NCBI GenBank assembly: GCA_977006965.1
Contig: OZ345357.1
Location: 2,232,001 to 2,296,000, forward strand
Source: Phymatolithon calcareum
Lineage: Eukaryota; Rhodophyta; Florideophyceae; Hapalidiales
Length of the DNA: 64,000 nucleotides
Direction of reading: 5' to 3'
In this document: positions 18,742 through 29,402 of the stretch, one piece after another
Numbering within the stretch: the stretch's first letter is position 1
How the letters are laid out: every line of letters begins with the position of its first letter
Program-made: the position numbers and the translations under genes
Notes under the pieces: generated by a model
Databases searched by the model: none
What the model was told of the DNA's origin: nothing
Seen by the model: the letters and a program-made list of their open reading frames with translations, nothing else

Positions 18742-19512
18742 TCACTTCCTCGACTGTGACTTCGTCTTCGTCTTTGCATTCGCCCCTCGCCGCACCGTCA
18801 AACTCTTCGCGACAGGATATCCAGGCGGCGGCTTATACGGCTTCCCATACGCGTCAACGGCCGGTTTAATCGGCACCCACTCGCCGTTGACCCAGTGGTG
18901 CGAAAACTTGCCCGGCTTATTCGGCTTATTCGGTTTACTCGGCTTGGGCGGCTTGTTCGGTTTCCCGCCAACAACCATATGTCCAACAACAAGCGCCTGC
19001 TGCAAAAGCGGCTTTGTGATCTTTGGTGGTTTTCCATGCGAAATCTGATGCCCAGCCGCCAGTACCTGGTGCACGAACACCGGCGCCGCCGCCGCAACCT
19101 CGAATGCAGCAACAGCCATACTGCCCAGACCGCGCGCCTCAGGTGAGTCCCCAGCAGCTCGGGTAGCCGCTGCGGCCGCCGAATGCGTGGCCCTACGCGC
19201 CCCGTTTGTCGCATCGGTCACCGCGCCAGCCGCCGACCATGCCGCCTGCTTCCCGGCATTGTGCACACGTCGTCGGTACGAGCCTTCCGGTGCCCGCGCA
19301 AGGGGCGCAGCAGTTGCAGCCAAGACGCGATTTGTGGCAGCACCTGCAGCACCGGCGCCGGCCTGCAGGGCTGCGGACCGCCCGTGCATCGCATGCGCGG
19401 CGCGCTCAAGTGGTATCGGAGGTCCGTTTCGTGCAACAGGACCTGCGGGTGGGCGACGCGCCACTGGGCCCGGCGAAGGGCGTCCAGAAACCTTGCGGGA
19501 AGAGGACGGCAT
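18742..19512 (-). CDS. Low-complexity hypothetical protein with Lys-Pro-Asn repeats
   Basis: 256 residues from ATG 19512. Not recognised. The N-terminal half is Pro/Arg-rich, then strongly Ala-rich and helical with scattered Arg. The C-terminal half contains a stretch built of KPN/KPP/KPSK triplets (around 19000-18900) followed by a compact segment FSHHWVNGEWVPIKP and a basic tail. No signal peptide or membrane segment is evident. A long frame with codon-position bias supports it being a gene, probably lineage-specific. A second copy of the HQ(I/V)...GHxxxGGKP-like phrase is visible internally, suggesting a short duplicated module. Confidence 0.6.
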   Translation of the reverse strand: MPSSSRKVSGRPSPGPVARRPPAGPVARNGPPIPLERAAHAMHGRSAALQAGAGAAGAATNRVLAATAAPLARAPEGSYRRRVHNAGKQAAWSAAGAVTDATNGARRATHSAAAAATRAAGDSPEARGLGSMAVAAFEVAAAAPVFVHQVLAAGHQISHGKPPKITKPLLQQALVVGHMVVGGKPNKPPKPSKPNKPNKPGKFSHHWVNGEWVPIKPAVDAYGKPYKPPPGYPVAKSLTVRRGANAKTKTKSQSRK

Positions 19513-20986
19513 GCTTGTGAAAGAGTAGACGTCCGGACGAATTTGGACACACACGCTACTCAGCAGCAGCGGAACTGTACACTAGAAGTTGTACTCGTAC
19601 TGTTTATAAACACACACAGTACACCTTGTTGCTAGTGAGACAATTTTTTGATAATTTGTGCCATGATTATGATCTGAGTGTCATACCAAGATGCAATGGG
19701 GACGGGAATTCTTACTCCGGGCTACACCCTGAGCTATTGTTCAACGAGGAATCCGGAAAAGTCGGCACCGCCTGCGCCAGCTGAGCCGAGCCGATCATGT
19801 CCACACGACAGCATTTCCTTCTCCCAGTAGTACAAGACCGAGCTTTGTGTACGTCACATGTTCACCCTTCATCTGGATACCGGTATCCGGCAGGGTGACA
19901 TTCGGTCTTATTTTATCGTAATCTCAGAGCGGGAAACTACGTAAACCAAGACTGATACACAACTCGTGGACCATGCCTCTCTTGATAACGTGATAATAAA
20001 ATATCTCTTGAAGTTTTAGTGGGAACAGTTTGGTCCAATCTCACCAAATTACTTAAACAGAGACTCTTGTAAACGCGCTCGTCTCCATGCTTGGTTGGGC
20101 GATACCCATCTCAGTTGTTGTGACGACATGACCTCTTGAATGAATTGCAGGATGGGCTGGTCAAAGCAGATTTCTCGACTACTATTTTTTTGCAAGTGGA
20201 TAAACTACGGTAGAATTCGATTTTCAGGACTCGAAATATCCGTAAGTCACTACGCATTGCTGATGCTTCACATTCTTGCGCCATCGGGAGCACCTGCCGG
20301 AAGGGTTGGCGGTCTCTGAACACTTGATGGCAAAGCAGAACCACCTGCACGGGTTACTTCAACCTGTCCTGTAGGCACGGGCAATGTGTTCTTTTATGCT
20401 CCTTATGCCCGATGGTATTACTTTTCAGAAATTCTGCCTCTGTGCCAGTTGCGACAATGCCAAGCCCTTCTTTCCAAACGTATTCATCACCTGCCTCATC
20501 TCACTTTGCTTCCTTTTTTGCCATAGTCGCGGAGGGCATTGGATTTTCTATGGGGGTGATATGGAAGCTGCGATACCAAGCTAACCGTCTGATAACGAAA
20601 GGAGTAAAAAGTGCTTCTCAGATGAGTAGAGTTTCCGGTGTACTAGACCCTATATATCTCTTCGTGATGCTTTCCGGTTATGCCGATTCTGTACAAGATT
20701 GAGTCTGCGGGTTCTGCCTACATTGCGTCCACCACGAAGGAGAAGACGCATGCCATTCAGCGCATGCGTCCCCTCTTATTTTCAAAAGTATTTTTAAATG
20801 ATGCACGTGTCCCAAATTATGTGGCGCACGACGCATGATGCGTCATTTCGCCCATGCAAATAAAAGCATCGTATGAAAACATTGCACAAATGCACCGTTC
20901 TGCAAATATTTTACGTATCCCCAAATTCCTGATCTGTGCTCAGGCACTACAGTACGCCGAACGATCGTTCCCATCAATTGCTCATC
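19513..20986. other. Gene-poor interval with small hairpins
   Basis: No convincing gene; short open frames here lack codon bias or domains. Near 20744-20770 the sequence AGACGCATGC is followed after a short loop by GCATGCGTCC, and at about 20830-20842 ACGCATGATGCGT is a perfect odd palindrome, so the word GACGCATG recurs in inverted form. The last part is the promoter of the rightward gene at 20987. Confidence 0.4.
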
Positions 20987-21814
20987 ATGGTGACGTCAAC
21001 ATATTACACGGCCTTCTTCTGCTCCCCGAACACCGTCCTTCCCTTTTCTCCCATTCGCCCTCTACCCGTACGAAGAGCGCTCCCGACGAACCCATCACCC
21101 CGACCCGCCATCTCCTGGCGCTGCAGTCTACTCTCCGTGCCTTTCCCAGTCACTGACGTCTTCGCCCTCCCAGTCCCAGTGTTCAGCACCACTGCGTCCA
21201 CCCTCGACCTCCGACCAGAGCTTCTCGGCTCTCTTCTCTGGTCGTCCGGTCTGTATCTCGGCATCTGGGGTGACCGGTGGGGTGCAATTCTGCATCGTTT
21301 TCTCGTCCGCGCAATACTTCGTGTATCATCCACAAGCGCCGACGTCGCAGAGGGCGGTGCCGATGCACTGCACACGCTTCCCTTCCTTCTGGCGGGCTTC
21401 GCAGTGGACGGTTTGCTGCGCGCCACAAGTGGCGGTAACGCAGTAGGCGCTGTGTCGTCCGGTCTCTCAGTAGCGCTTTACGCCGGTGTTGGCGAGCTGG
21501 GTCGGTTATCCGCAAAAGGTCGTGCGGTATCATCAGCGGATGCGGAAAAATTCGCGCAATTTTGCGCCTTCGGCGAGACTGAGTTGCGACGCACGGGTCG
21601 TTGTCATCTAGTCGATGTACGCGCGGCTCTACGTCGAGATGCTCGCTACGCACGTCTTGCTCGCACTTCGGACGGACAGTTGCGCACCTTCATTCGTAAA
21701 TTCGCACCAAGGGCACGGAGATCGCCGAACGGTTTCTATCGCGGACTCTCCGTTCGCAACGCCGACAATGGGACTCATCGCAATACCACAACTGGCAGTG
21801 AGGTAGTGCGATGA
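20987..21814 (+). CDS. Probable plastid-targeted membrane protein of unknown function
   Basis: 275 residues from ATG 20987. The first ~50 residues are Ser/Thr/Pro-rich with few acidic residues and scattered Arg, like a plastid transit peptide. The mature part has a hydrophobic segment around PELLGSLLWSSGLYLGIW, a second around FLLAGFAVDGLL, and a third, weaker one near GAVSSGLSVALYAGVG. A basic C-terminal half follows, with an ADAEKFAQFCAFGE segment and an FIRKFAPRARR region. No family name can be assigned with confidence. It converges on the DUF1015 gene with 64 bp between stop codons. Confidence 0.6.
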   Translation: MVTSTYYTAFFCSPNTVLPFSPIRPLPVRRALPTNPSPRPAISWRCSLLSVPFPVTDVFALPVPVFSTTASTLDLRPELLGSLLWSSGLYLGIWGDRWGAILHRFLVRAILRVSSTSADVAEGGADALHTLPFLLAGFAVDGLLRATSGGNAVGAVSSGLSVALYAGVGELGRLSAKGRAVSSADAEKFAQFCAFGETELRRTGRCHLVDVRAALRRDARYARLARTSDGQLRTFIRKFAPRARRSPNGFYRGLSVRNADNGTHRNTTTGSEVVR

Positions 21815-21878
21815 AGAAGAAGACGAAGAGTAGATTGTAGTATATACCTATGGCTATAAAGTATTAATAAGCATCGCA

Positions 21879-23132
21879 CTATTCCCGCACGGAGAATGTG
21901 TGCACAAAGAAGCCAGAGCAAAGTTTGGGTTCAAACCAAGTCGACTTTGGCGGCATCATCTTACCCTTATCCACCACTTCCATCAAAAGTTCTGCAGGCA
22001 CTGCGCGCGGCGCGAAGGCGACGGCTGCCTCACCGTTTGAAACCAAGCGGTCCAACTCGTCCAGTCCAACACCGCCGACAAAGTCGATACGCTCGTCCGT
22101 TCGCGGATCTACTACGCCCACGATGGGCCCCAGCAGCTTATCCTGCAACGTCTGGCAATCCACCTCGTCATTATTGCCTGGCAGATGAAGCGCAAACCAC
22201 GTCGCTGCACCCTTTTTCTCATTCTCCCGCAGCGCCATGAAGACAACACCGGGTTCCTGTGCGTCCGCGACCGGATGTTCTGGCAATCGGATGACTTTCA
22301 TGTCGGCAAGCTCAATCTTCTTGATAAACTCCGCGGCACCGGAGACAGATCCCAGGTCACGAACGATGCGATAGTACGGACGGGAGCGCAACTCCGAGGC
22401 AGGGAATAGAACTGCTGGAAACCAGTCCGATTTACGCTCCATCTGTGTTCCAGCCTTCGCGCGTCGGCCGATGCCGACCCGCATCGCGCTCGCCGCGCGG
22501 TGATGTCCGTCCGCAATGTACGAGGCGGACACACCCTTGAATGCGCGCTCAATGACTGCGGCACGGTTGTCATCGCACTGCCACACAGAGTGGGTCACGC
22601 CGCTCTGTACGACGCGCAGATCTGCCTCGCGGGACGCGACGGTGTCCGCCACAGCATCGGATATGGTTTTATTGTCACGATAGGTCAACAGCACGGGACC
22701 GGTATGTGCGTCGATAGCGTCTGCGAGTGCGGCGCGTTCCAGCTCCTTCTCGATGCGCGTGTGCTCGTGGCGACGAATGACCTTCTCAATGTAGTCATCG
22801 ATGCTCACCAGACCGGCCACACCACGCTGCACGTGATCGTCGATGCGGAGCTCATACACGAAAATTGAGGGCGTCGACGCACGTACAAGAGTGCGTGACT
22901 CCTGCAAGGCGTCCAGTGCGGCGCTCGATGCGGTAATCAGGGCATCTTCGTCGTCCATGGCACTGTCGGGCAGCGTGGCGTCCGGACGGACGACACGGAG
23001 GAAGGTGCACTCGTCGCGGGCGAGAAGTTTACGCGCTGAGGAAAGGGTCACAACGTCGTACGGGGGACTGACTAGCTTCGACGCCGTCGCGGAGTCCGGC
23101 GGGAGAAGCCCTGCAAAACGACGCAGCTGCAT
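21879..23132 (-). CDS. DUF1015 family protein
   Basis: 417 residues from ATG 23132 (the frame is open to 23264 without another ATG). The order LRRFAGLLPP, VSPPYDVV, a Lys/His/Glu-rich helical segment (RRHEHTRIEKELER), LTYRDNKT, ADGHHRAASAMRV, VLFPASELRSRPYYRIV and C-terminal FVGGVGLDELDRLV matches the DUF1015 family, common in bacteria and present in some algae and other protists. Biochemical role is not established. The intronless, compact structure and bacterial distribution make a bacterial origin plausible. No targeting peptide is apparent. Confidence 0.85.
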   Translation of the reverse strand: MQLRRFAGLLPPDSATASKLVSPPYDVVTLSSARKLLARDECTFLRVVRPDATLPDSAMDDEDALITASSAALDALQESRTLVRASTPSIFVYELRIDDHVQRGVAGLVSIDDYIEKVIRRHEHTRIEKELERAALADAIDAHTGPVLLTYRDNKTISDAVADTVASREADLRVVQSGVTHSVWQCDDNRAAVIERAFKGVSASYIADGHHRAASAMRVGIGRRAKAGTQMERKSDWFPAVLFPASELRSRPYYRIVRDLGSVSGAAEFIKKIELADMKVIRLPEHPVADAQEPGVVFMALRENEKKGAATWFALHLPGNNDEVDCQTLQDKLLGPIVGVVDPRTDERIDFVGGVGLDELDRLVSNGEAAVAFAPRAVPAELLMEVVDKGKMMPPKSTWFEPKLCSGFFVHTFSVRE

Positions 23133-24405
23133 GGTGGGGAATTGGAGAAGTGGGAGGAATTGGAGGGGATCGGAGGATCGGCGACGATGATGCCCGGACG
23201 GAATGGATGGTCGGAGGTTGTGCTCATTTATATTGCCGTTGATCCTTGCAGGCCAGCTGTGCACGGGAGGATGGTGTCATAACATGAGCTAGTTTGAGAG
23301 CCAATTCGGTCTGTCCATAGTTTAAACCTAAACTGAATCTTGAAAACGGAACGAATTTGCAATGACAGAACTACTTAATGTTCGGCTCAACCCTAAACGA
23401 CCTCTGCATTGAACCTAAAAGCGATAACGCACTTCTTCCTAAGGCATTAGCGCGCGCGTGCCAGGGGACTACACCTTCCATGTATTTTAAGGGACGGTCG
23501 AAGTCGGTTCGGGAAGAGAAAGTGTGCACTTTTCCAGCTCGGCAGCATAAGTGCACGTTCTGCTACGATCGGTAGTTCCCTTGACTGACTATTCGGTGCG
23601 AAAGGACGCACGGTGAAGGTTCCAGGACACTAGCGCCAGTGTATTGGAACCTTCACCGTACGTCCTTACGCCAGCGTTGTCCAAGTGTTGGTCGGGCTCC
23701 ACAGTAACTTCTCATGTGGTGAATGCATGGTTCTAATTCAAGTCAGGGCTTATCACAGTTGTTCAGGTAATCTCTTTCCATTTCAAGGAACATGATGCAT
23801 TTTTCACGCACAATAAAAAAATGCTTAACTTCTACTTCCACTGAGCGACGGGACTTCATGAGGCACATTCCAGCACCAAGAGCTGTTCTTGGGGACTGCC
23901 CTTATGTGCTGCTCCCACGCCACATGCAAGCATTGTATTGCATCATCCTTCCCCATGAAGCCGGCACGCCAATCCGCCAGCGCTGCCAGCCCTCCCACCA
24001 CCAACTAAATTTAAGTGTAGATCATGGACATGGCCCTAGCCACCAACGCGGCTCAAAATCGACGAGAGATATACCACGTCCCCCACAATGATTGGCTAAC
24101 AACTTCTTAAACGGAAGGGCTTACAGTACAGCAAGCACATATTACGACGTTCACTGCTGGCGCGCCACGTTGAGACACCTGTCCAACCCGTGCACGGCCT
24201 CCGTTCCCGACTCTTATACTCGCGGTTCTCGACGTCACATCATCAGACGCACTTTGTTCTACTCGTCCCCCCTACCCGAGAACCAGTTCTCCACTCTGTC
24301 GCGCGCCGGCGTCTGTCACATCCGCGCGTCCGTCCTGTCATCCTAGCGTTCTCCAACCCTTCTGCCACCGCCACGCCACTCCGCGGCAAGTGCCACTTGC
24401 GAGTC
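23133..24405. other. Intergenic region with a long hairpin and the PP6 promoter
   Basis: No gene seen. It contains the hairpin at 23602-23667, listed separately, and a TACAGTA 7-mer at 24122-24128. The last ~200 bases before 24406 are C-rich, as is usual for 5' leaders in this window. Confidence 0.4.
23602..23667. repeat. 66-bp hairpin with 23-bp arms
   Basis: The left arm 23602-23624 (AAGGACGCACGGTGAAGG...) pairs with 23645-23667 with one mismatch around a 20-nt loop. The loop itself contains ACACT...AGTGT, so the stem can extend. It lies between genes with no coding function. Confidence 0.8.
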
Positions 24406-25604
24406 ATGGGGCTCGATTTCGACGGCTGGATCGCCAAAGTCAAGGGCGGCGAACATCTCGACGAATGGGATCTGAAACAACTCTGTGACTATGTGAAGGA
24501 GCTTCTAATTGAGGAGAGTAACGTTCAGGTAAGTTTATATCTTCCCTCATCTGTCTTGCGTAAATCTCGTTCTCGCGCTGACACGTTCGCATAACCGCCA
24601 AATTTGCTTGCGACGAAAACTCGTAGCCGGTGAGCAGTCCATGCACGGTGAGCGGCGATATTCATGGTCAGTTTCATGATCTCTTGAATCTATTCAAGAC
24701 CGGCGGCGATGTTCCCGAAACGAACTATATTTTCATGGGCGATTTTGTCGACCGCGGTTACAACTCGCTCGAAACATTCTCCCTCCTTCTCTGCTTAAAA
24801 GCGCGCTATCCGGCTCACATCACGCTTCTCCGTGGAAATCACGAATCGCGTCAAATCACCCAGGTTTACGGATTTTACGACGAATGTCAGCGTAAATACG
24901 GTACCGCGAACGCGTGGAAATATTGCTGTGAAGTATTCGATTATCTCACGGTAGCCGCGCTCATTGATGGCCAGATTCTTTGTGTTCATGGCGGTCTTTC
25001 GCCGGATATTCGAACGTTGGATCAGATCCGTACCATCGACAGACGACAAGAAATTCCTCCTGAGGGGGCTTTCTGTGACCTCATGTGGTCGGACCCTGAA
25101 GATGTGGAGACATGGGCTGTTTCTCCGCGCGGAGCAGGATGGCTGTTTGGTGCAAGGGTCACGGCAGAGTTTAATCAGATTAACAAACTTGACCTTATTT
25201 GTCGAGCTCATCAGCTTGTTCAAGAAGGTTATAAGTATATGTTTGACGAGAAGATTGTTACAGTGTGGTCGGCCCCGAATTATTGTTACAGATGCGGAAA
25301 TGTAGCGGCCATTATGAGTTTTGACGATAAGCTCAACCGCGAGTTTAAGATTTTCAAGGAAGATGCAAAGGTAAGGAATCAGTTTTTCACAATATTGCAA
25401 ACTGCGTTTTTTGAAGAATCCTTTTCTAACTTTCGCCTCCTTGTTGTGCATTATGTTTCGGCGGTCATGGATAGGAGCATAAGGCGATACCACCGCGAAA
25501 TGCAGTTCCTTATTTCTTGTAAAAATAGGCTTTTGGATTTTTTTCAGAGCGAGTTTGTCCAAAGTTTGTTCGTGACAGGCGAATGCCAACCTCGCTTTGT
25601 GTAG
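24406..25604 (+). CDS. PP6-type protein serine/threonine phosphatase catalytic subunit, three exons
   Basis: Exons 24406-24528, 24627-25370 and 25548-25604 give 307 residues, matching PP6 length. The first exon ([16 protein letters not shown]) is PP6-like. Exon 2 contains the PPP metal-site motifs GDIHGQ, GDFVDRG, GNHE and the [11 protein letters not shown] loop, and closely follows PP6 rather than PP2A or PP4 ([30 protein letters not shown]). Intron 1 is 98 nt. Intron 2 (177 nt, GTAAGG...TTTTTTTCAG) is free of in-frame stops and a multiple of three, so retention would add 59 residues. Oddity: the predicted C-terminus ends PRFV, lacking the YFL ending whose Leu is methylated in PP2A, PP4 and PP6. 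Either the last exon is misassigned or methylation-dependent assembly is altered. Confidence 0.88.
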
Positions 25605-25886
25605 TTCGAATTAGGATGATGGAGAGAGGGAATGAGGAAGAGGATGTTCAGTGCGAGAGCTTCGTCGTGTTTAGCATTCGGCGACTCTTGAAAGGATTCA
25701 TGTGCTCTCGTGCGAATGGTCAAACTTGGCAGAGGAGAGGTGCTAGAGGTGTTCAGATTTCGAAAGATTATGAATTGGAAAATAAAAGAAATGTATTACG
25801 ATTTACAGCACAGAACGTGCCCTTCACAATTGACTTCAAGAATTAACTCTAAAAGTCTTCTTCTCCAACACTCTCGTTCCTATTTT

Positions 25887-26870
25887 TTAGAACGTCCCGA
25901 ATTCCGTCACTATAATAACGTTCTCCCGCCGATTGTTCCAGGCGATACCGGCCATGTGAATAGCAGCACTCCCCGCACAAACCATGGCACAAACGGACGT
26001 ACTTCCATACACCCCGAAACTATACATCACTGTGGTAAAAACAGCCGAAAAGCACATGACAGCGGAAGCAATGCCCATAACAACGGCATTCACAGTGTCT
26101 GCAGCCACCTCCAAATTAGCCGTGGCTACAACCAAAGTATAGGTAAATCCCCACAACCACATAAAACTAAGCGCGGTCGCGAGCAAAGCAGGATGACTTT
26201 GAAACTTGGAAGAAACTGCCCCAGCAGCCATAAAGAAAAGAGAAGACACCACACCGGCCAAATTCCCCGAATTTCGCACCCAAGCTCGCCACTTCGGCTC
26301 AACGGAACGGTCGTGCTTCATCGGCAACATGGCCCCGCGACCGATGATTGCACGCGCACTTACGGAAATCACGATGCTATGCACGAGAAATATGGCTCCG
26401 AAAACGGCGAGTAAGACGTGCCACAGAGGCGTCTGCACATAGTCGTACGGGGGACCCTTCCACATTGGCGAAGTTTCCGGGAAGTATGGCGGGGGAGGTC
26501 CACTGACAAACATTGGCGGCGGTGCGGTTCGATCAGCGCCGGTCCAACGACCCCAGCCAACGGCTTGAGCACACAGTACTATCATCAACGCAGAGACAAG
26601 AAGAGATAGCGCCCATACAGGGAATTGGAGACGGGGTGCACGGGGAACTCCGGCGAAAATTCGCTTCTCCCTTGTGATTGTAGTTTCTGTTGTGCCGGAT
26701 CCAATTTGTGCAGCGGAAGGAGCGGTGAAGGCAGTCTTCGACTGCGTTGTCGGACATGTCGGCCCGTTGTCCTGAATCGAGATCTCAATAAGCTCGTCTT
26801 GAGGAGCCGTGAGCGGACGTTCGGCACCCTCTGCCCGCTGCAATGTGCTGCGTTGCTGCAGCGAAGCCAT
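25887..26870 (-). CDS. Multi-pass membrane protein of unknown family
   Basis: 327 residues from the ATG near 26870; the frame is open further upstream without another ATG. A hydrophilic N-terminal ~75 residues precedes at least six hydrophobic segments: WALSLLVSALMIVLCAQAV, WHVLLAVFGAIFLVHSIVIS, LAGVVSSLFFMAAGA, ALLATALSFMWLWGFTYTLV, a pair around VVMGIASAVMCFSAVFTTVM, and VCAMVCAGSAAIHMAGIAW. A Pro-rich loop (PPPMFVSGPPPPYFPE) lies between segments 1 and 2. No transporter or channel signature was recognised. It converges on the PP6 gene with 282 bp between. Confidence 0.65.
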   Translation of the reverse strand: MASLQQRSTLQRAEGAERPLTAPQDELIEISIQDNGPTCPTTQSKTAFTAPSAAQIGSGTTETTITREKRIFAGVPRAPRLQFPVWALSLLVSALMIVLCAQAVGWGRWTGADRTAPPPMFVSGPPPPYFPETSPMWKGPPYDYVQTPLWHVLLAVFGAIFLVHSIVISVSARAIIGRGAMLPMKHDRSVEPKWRAWVRNSGNLAGVVSSLFFMAAGAVSSKFQSHPALLATALSFMWLWGFTYTLVVATANLEVAADTVNAVVMGIASAVMCFSAVFTTVMYSFGVYGSTSVCAMVCAGSAAIHMAGIAWNNRRENVIIVTEFGTF

Positions 26871-27777
26871 GGTGAAGCTGGAACCCAAAGATTTCGTGCC
26901 GTTCACACTAGGAGGAAGACTGCGTAGAGCAGATTGTTGGTGGGTGACACAGAAGTCGAGCTGTTTGGTAGCTTATAAGTTCGATCAACTAGAATGTTTG
27001 GCGGGAAACATGGTAGTGTCCGGAAAAGGACTCATTTGTAGAATTTGATGCTCAAGAGACCAAATTGTGGTCATGGTGGCATTATTCGTCTGAACTTGAA
27101 TTATTTTGTTACCTGCAGGGCAATATATAGTCATGGGCAAGACAAGACCTCTCTATCCTCTTTTGGAGGCTGCCCTCCCACTCAGGTGGGAAATAGCGCC
27201 TATAACAAGTGCATAGCTTACCTTTTTCGGGACTTCATGTAGTTGAAAGCTCCTCGCCTATGAAGTGGGCACTCGAAAATTGAAGCTCGCAACGCGTCTT
27301 GGCAGAAAGGATAGTGTTGGCTACTAAAAGCGCGATAAATCAGAAGTCATATTTGGTTTCCATTCCATGCCACAGGACTGAAATAACATGCAGACAGGGA
27401 CAATTTATTGCCTTAACTTGTAGGCGATTGAGCTGCCCGGACAACACTCTATGTGTTCATGTCTTCATGTAATAGGCAGGGTCTGCGACGGGAACGCGGC
27501 CAGATCTGCTGACAATACTGGAGGATCTCGACATTTGCAGTAAAAACATGGATCATTAGATCGTGAATCAATTCAGTCTTTTTGGGCCTAAGGGCGATAT
27601 TCTCCTTGTGTTTGCTCTACTTTGCGCAAACATCACCAAGGCCGCTTTGAGAGCTTTGTTGTGCCATGCGACCGAAGCATCGCGATGAACGACAGTGATT
27701 CGTCCGTTCCAACGTTGCGCTTTGCTGTTGACGATGAGAGAGGAAGAAGAGATTCAGACGACTCTACGTTCATTTTG

Positions 27778-27972
27778 CTTTTTCCCCTAATGGAACTTGC
27801 AGCGTTTCAACATCATACGTTTCTTCCGTTATATGAGGTCGTTTGCGAGATTGACTGCGGATTGCGCGTCAGGCGCGGTACGTCGCCAAGGATTGATCCT
27901 GATGCTGGTGTGACGAAATGCAGCAGCACCTGGCGGGCCTGGGGGCTCTCGTCCATTGTCGCGACTCCCTGA
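27778..27972 (-). pseudogene. Decayed non-LTR retrotransposon 3' tail (copy 1)
   Basis: On the minus strand the sequence encodes RQVLLHFVTPASGSILGDVP, aligning with the better-preserved copy at 30545-30960 (CQVLLQCVRPTPESLFGDVP). Nucleotide similarity continues into the CTTTTTCCCCTAATGG stretch near 27780, matched by CCTTTTTCCCTAATGG near 30549, which would be the LINE 3' UTR. Only the extreme C-terminus of the polyprotein remains. Confidence 0.65.
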
Positions 27973-28292
27973 CTCATCGAGGCGCCTGTTCGAGGAGGCA
28001 ATATCGGGACAACGGCTATCGGGTATCGGGATGTAGAATTGAGGAATGATCGAAACTCGCCAAGTGTTTTATTTTTGTATTGTTCCTATGTGGATGCAGG
28101 GATGTAGAGTAATCATTTATTAGATCCCGGTACAAAGGGTCAAGGCACCTTCAGACACGGTATGCGTACAAACATTGTACCGTTATAGCAGCCAGACGAG
28201 CGCGCCTGTCATAAGCGCGCCGCTCGTCGACTGAGAGTTAGATCATATGTTAGAGTCTCCAGATTATTCCGCCCGACGGCTACATAGTCCAG

Positions 28293-28415
28293 AGTGCGGG
28301 AGAACCGCAAGTAAACCGCTACCGCATATTGATCAATATGGCAACTAGGGGAGAACCCCAAGTAAATCCGCTACCGCACTTTCCTACAACTAGGTTTTTC
28401 CCCTAGTTGCCATAA
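28293..28415. repeat. Compound direct and inverted repeat (fold-back)
   Basis: Two direct copies of a ~34-bp unit (GGGAGAACCGCAAGTAAA followed by CCGCTACCGCA) lie near 28293-28327 and 28346-28379. Around the second, TATGGCAACTAGGGG (about 28337-28351) is repeated inverted as CCCCTAGTTGCCATA (about 28400-28415). No gene is present. Confidence 0.7.
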
Positions 28416-29402
28416 GGGAACACTATTAAGATCCGAGAATATGGACCAACAAACCAGTGTAGTATACCTAGAGCAACAGCTCCTCGTGAAAATTCACGCT
28501 GCTTGTGTCCATAGACAAGAGACTTGATACTTGTATATTCGAATCCTGTTAAGTAGAATAGATTAGTAGTGGCAAAGTAAAGTTTGCGTGACATTTACGA
28601 TTTGCGTCCTGCGTATAGGTGCGATATGCTGTAGTGTACCGTATGTTGATGGATTATGTAGAGTGACCGAGTTAAAAGGTCAGCAGAGTACTGGATCCCT
28701 GGAACTGCGATTGAAGCTGGAAGGGAGCGCTGTGGTAGCCAGAGAGATATAAACATAATTAAAATTATCAGCCTATTGGCAAGGAAGCTGCAGAACCATT
28801 CCGTATGTAATATCAGTGACATCCGTCAGTAGTACTTAAATCGCATACTGATGACCTTAGAAGATTGGGAGCTTCCCGAGTGCCGCAATAGCGACGGAGC
28901 ATTTTTGCGGGTGTCCATTGTGCTGACATCCATACCAGTGTTTAATAGCGACCGTGCCATGGCAAGCGCGGCGAAGGCAAGGCCTGCATTTGAGTGTTGT
29001 TTCCGCCGCTAATGCCGGTCATTTGAGACCGGATGCTTCCGAATTGCAGTATCATTCGCTCCGTTTGCACCATTGCGCGCAAAGCTAATTGGGTCAGAGT
29101 GCCACAACACGGTAGCACATGAAGGTCCCATGCGAGCAGATAGAGTTAATGATGAAAATCATGCATACCCCAGTCCCTAAGTAATTACAATCTGTGGACG
29201 ACAAGTTCGACAGATTGCATCTTTTCCAGGGAGCCTTGAAGACAATAATTTACAGGGCATGTGAGGTGAAGAAGAATTACATATCAGGTTAATCGGATCG
29301 TCATTACGTACAGTAATTCGTAGGATTTCTTGAATTTAGAATCAAAGACTTGATGAGATCAGCAGAAAGCCGTTGTGTGGCAGGGGCATTAGTGTAGTTG
29401 CA

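Noticed and set aside
20384-20702. Short overlapping plus-strand frames in the 19.5-21 kb gap
   Set aside because: No domain, no upstream leader signal, low-complexity hydrophobic translation.
25371-25547. Reading the PP6 intron 2 as coding sequence
   Set aside because: It is stop-free, but would insert 59 residues unlike any PPP phosphatase, and it has a strong donor and a polypyrimidine-CAG acceptor; splicing restores family length.
28403-28822. Two in-frame minus-strand segments recalling a Copia polyprotein end (YSADLLTRSL)
   Set aside because: The similarity is a handful of residues with an internal stop and no RNase H or integrase motif nearby.
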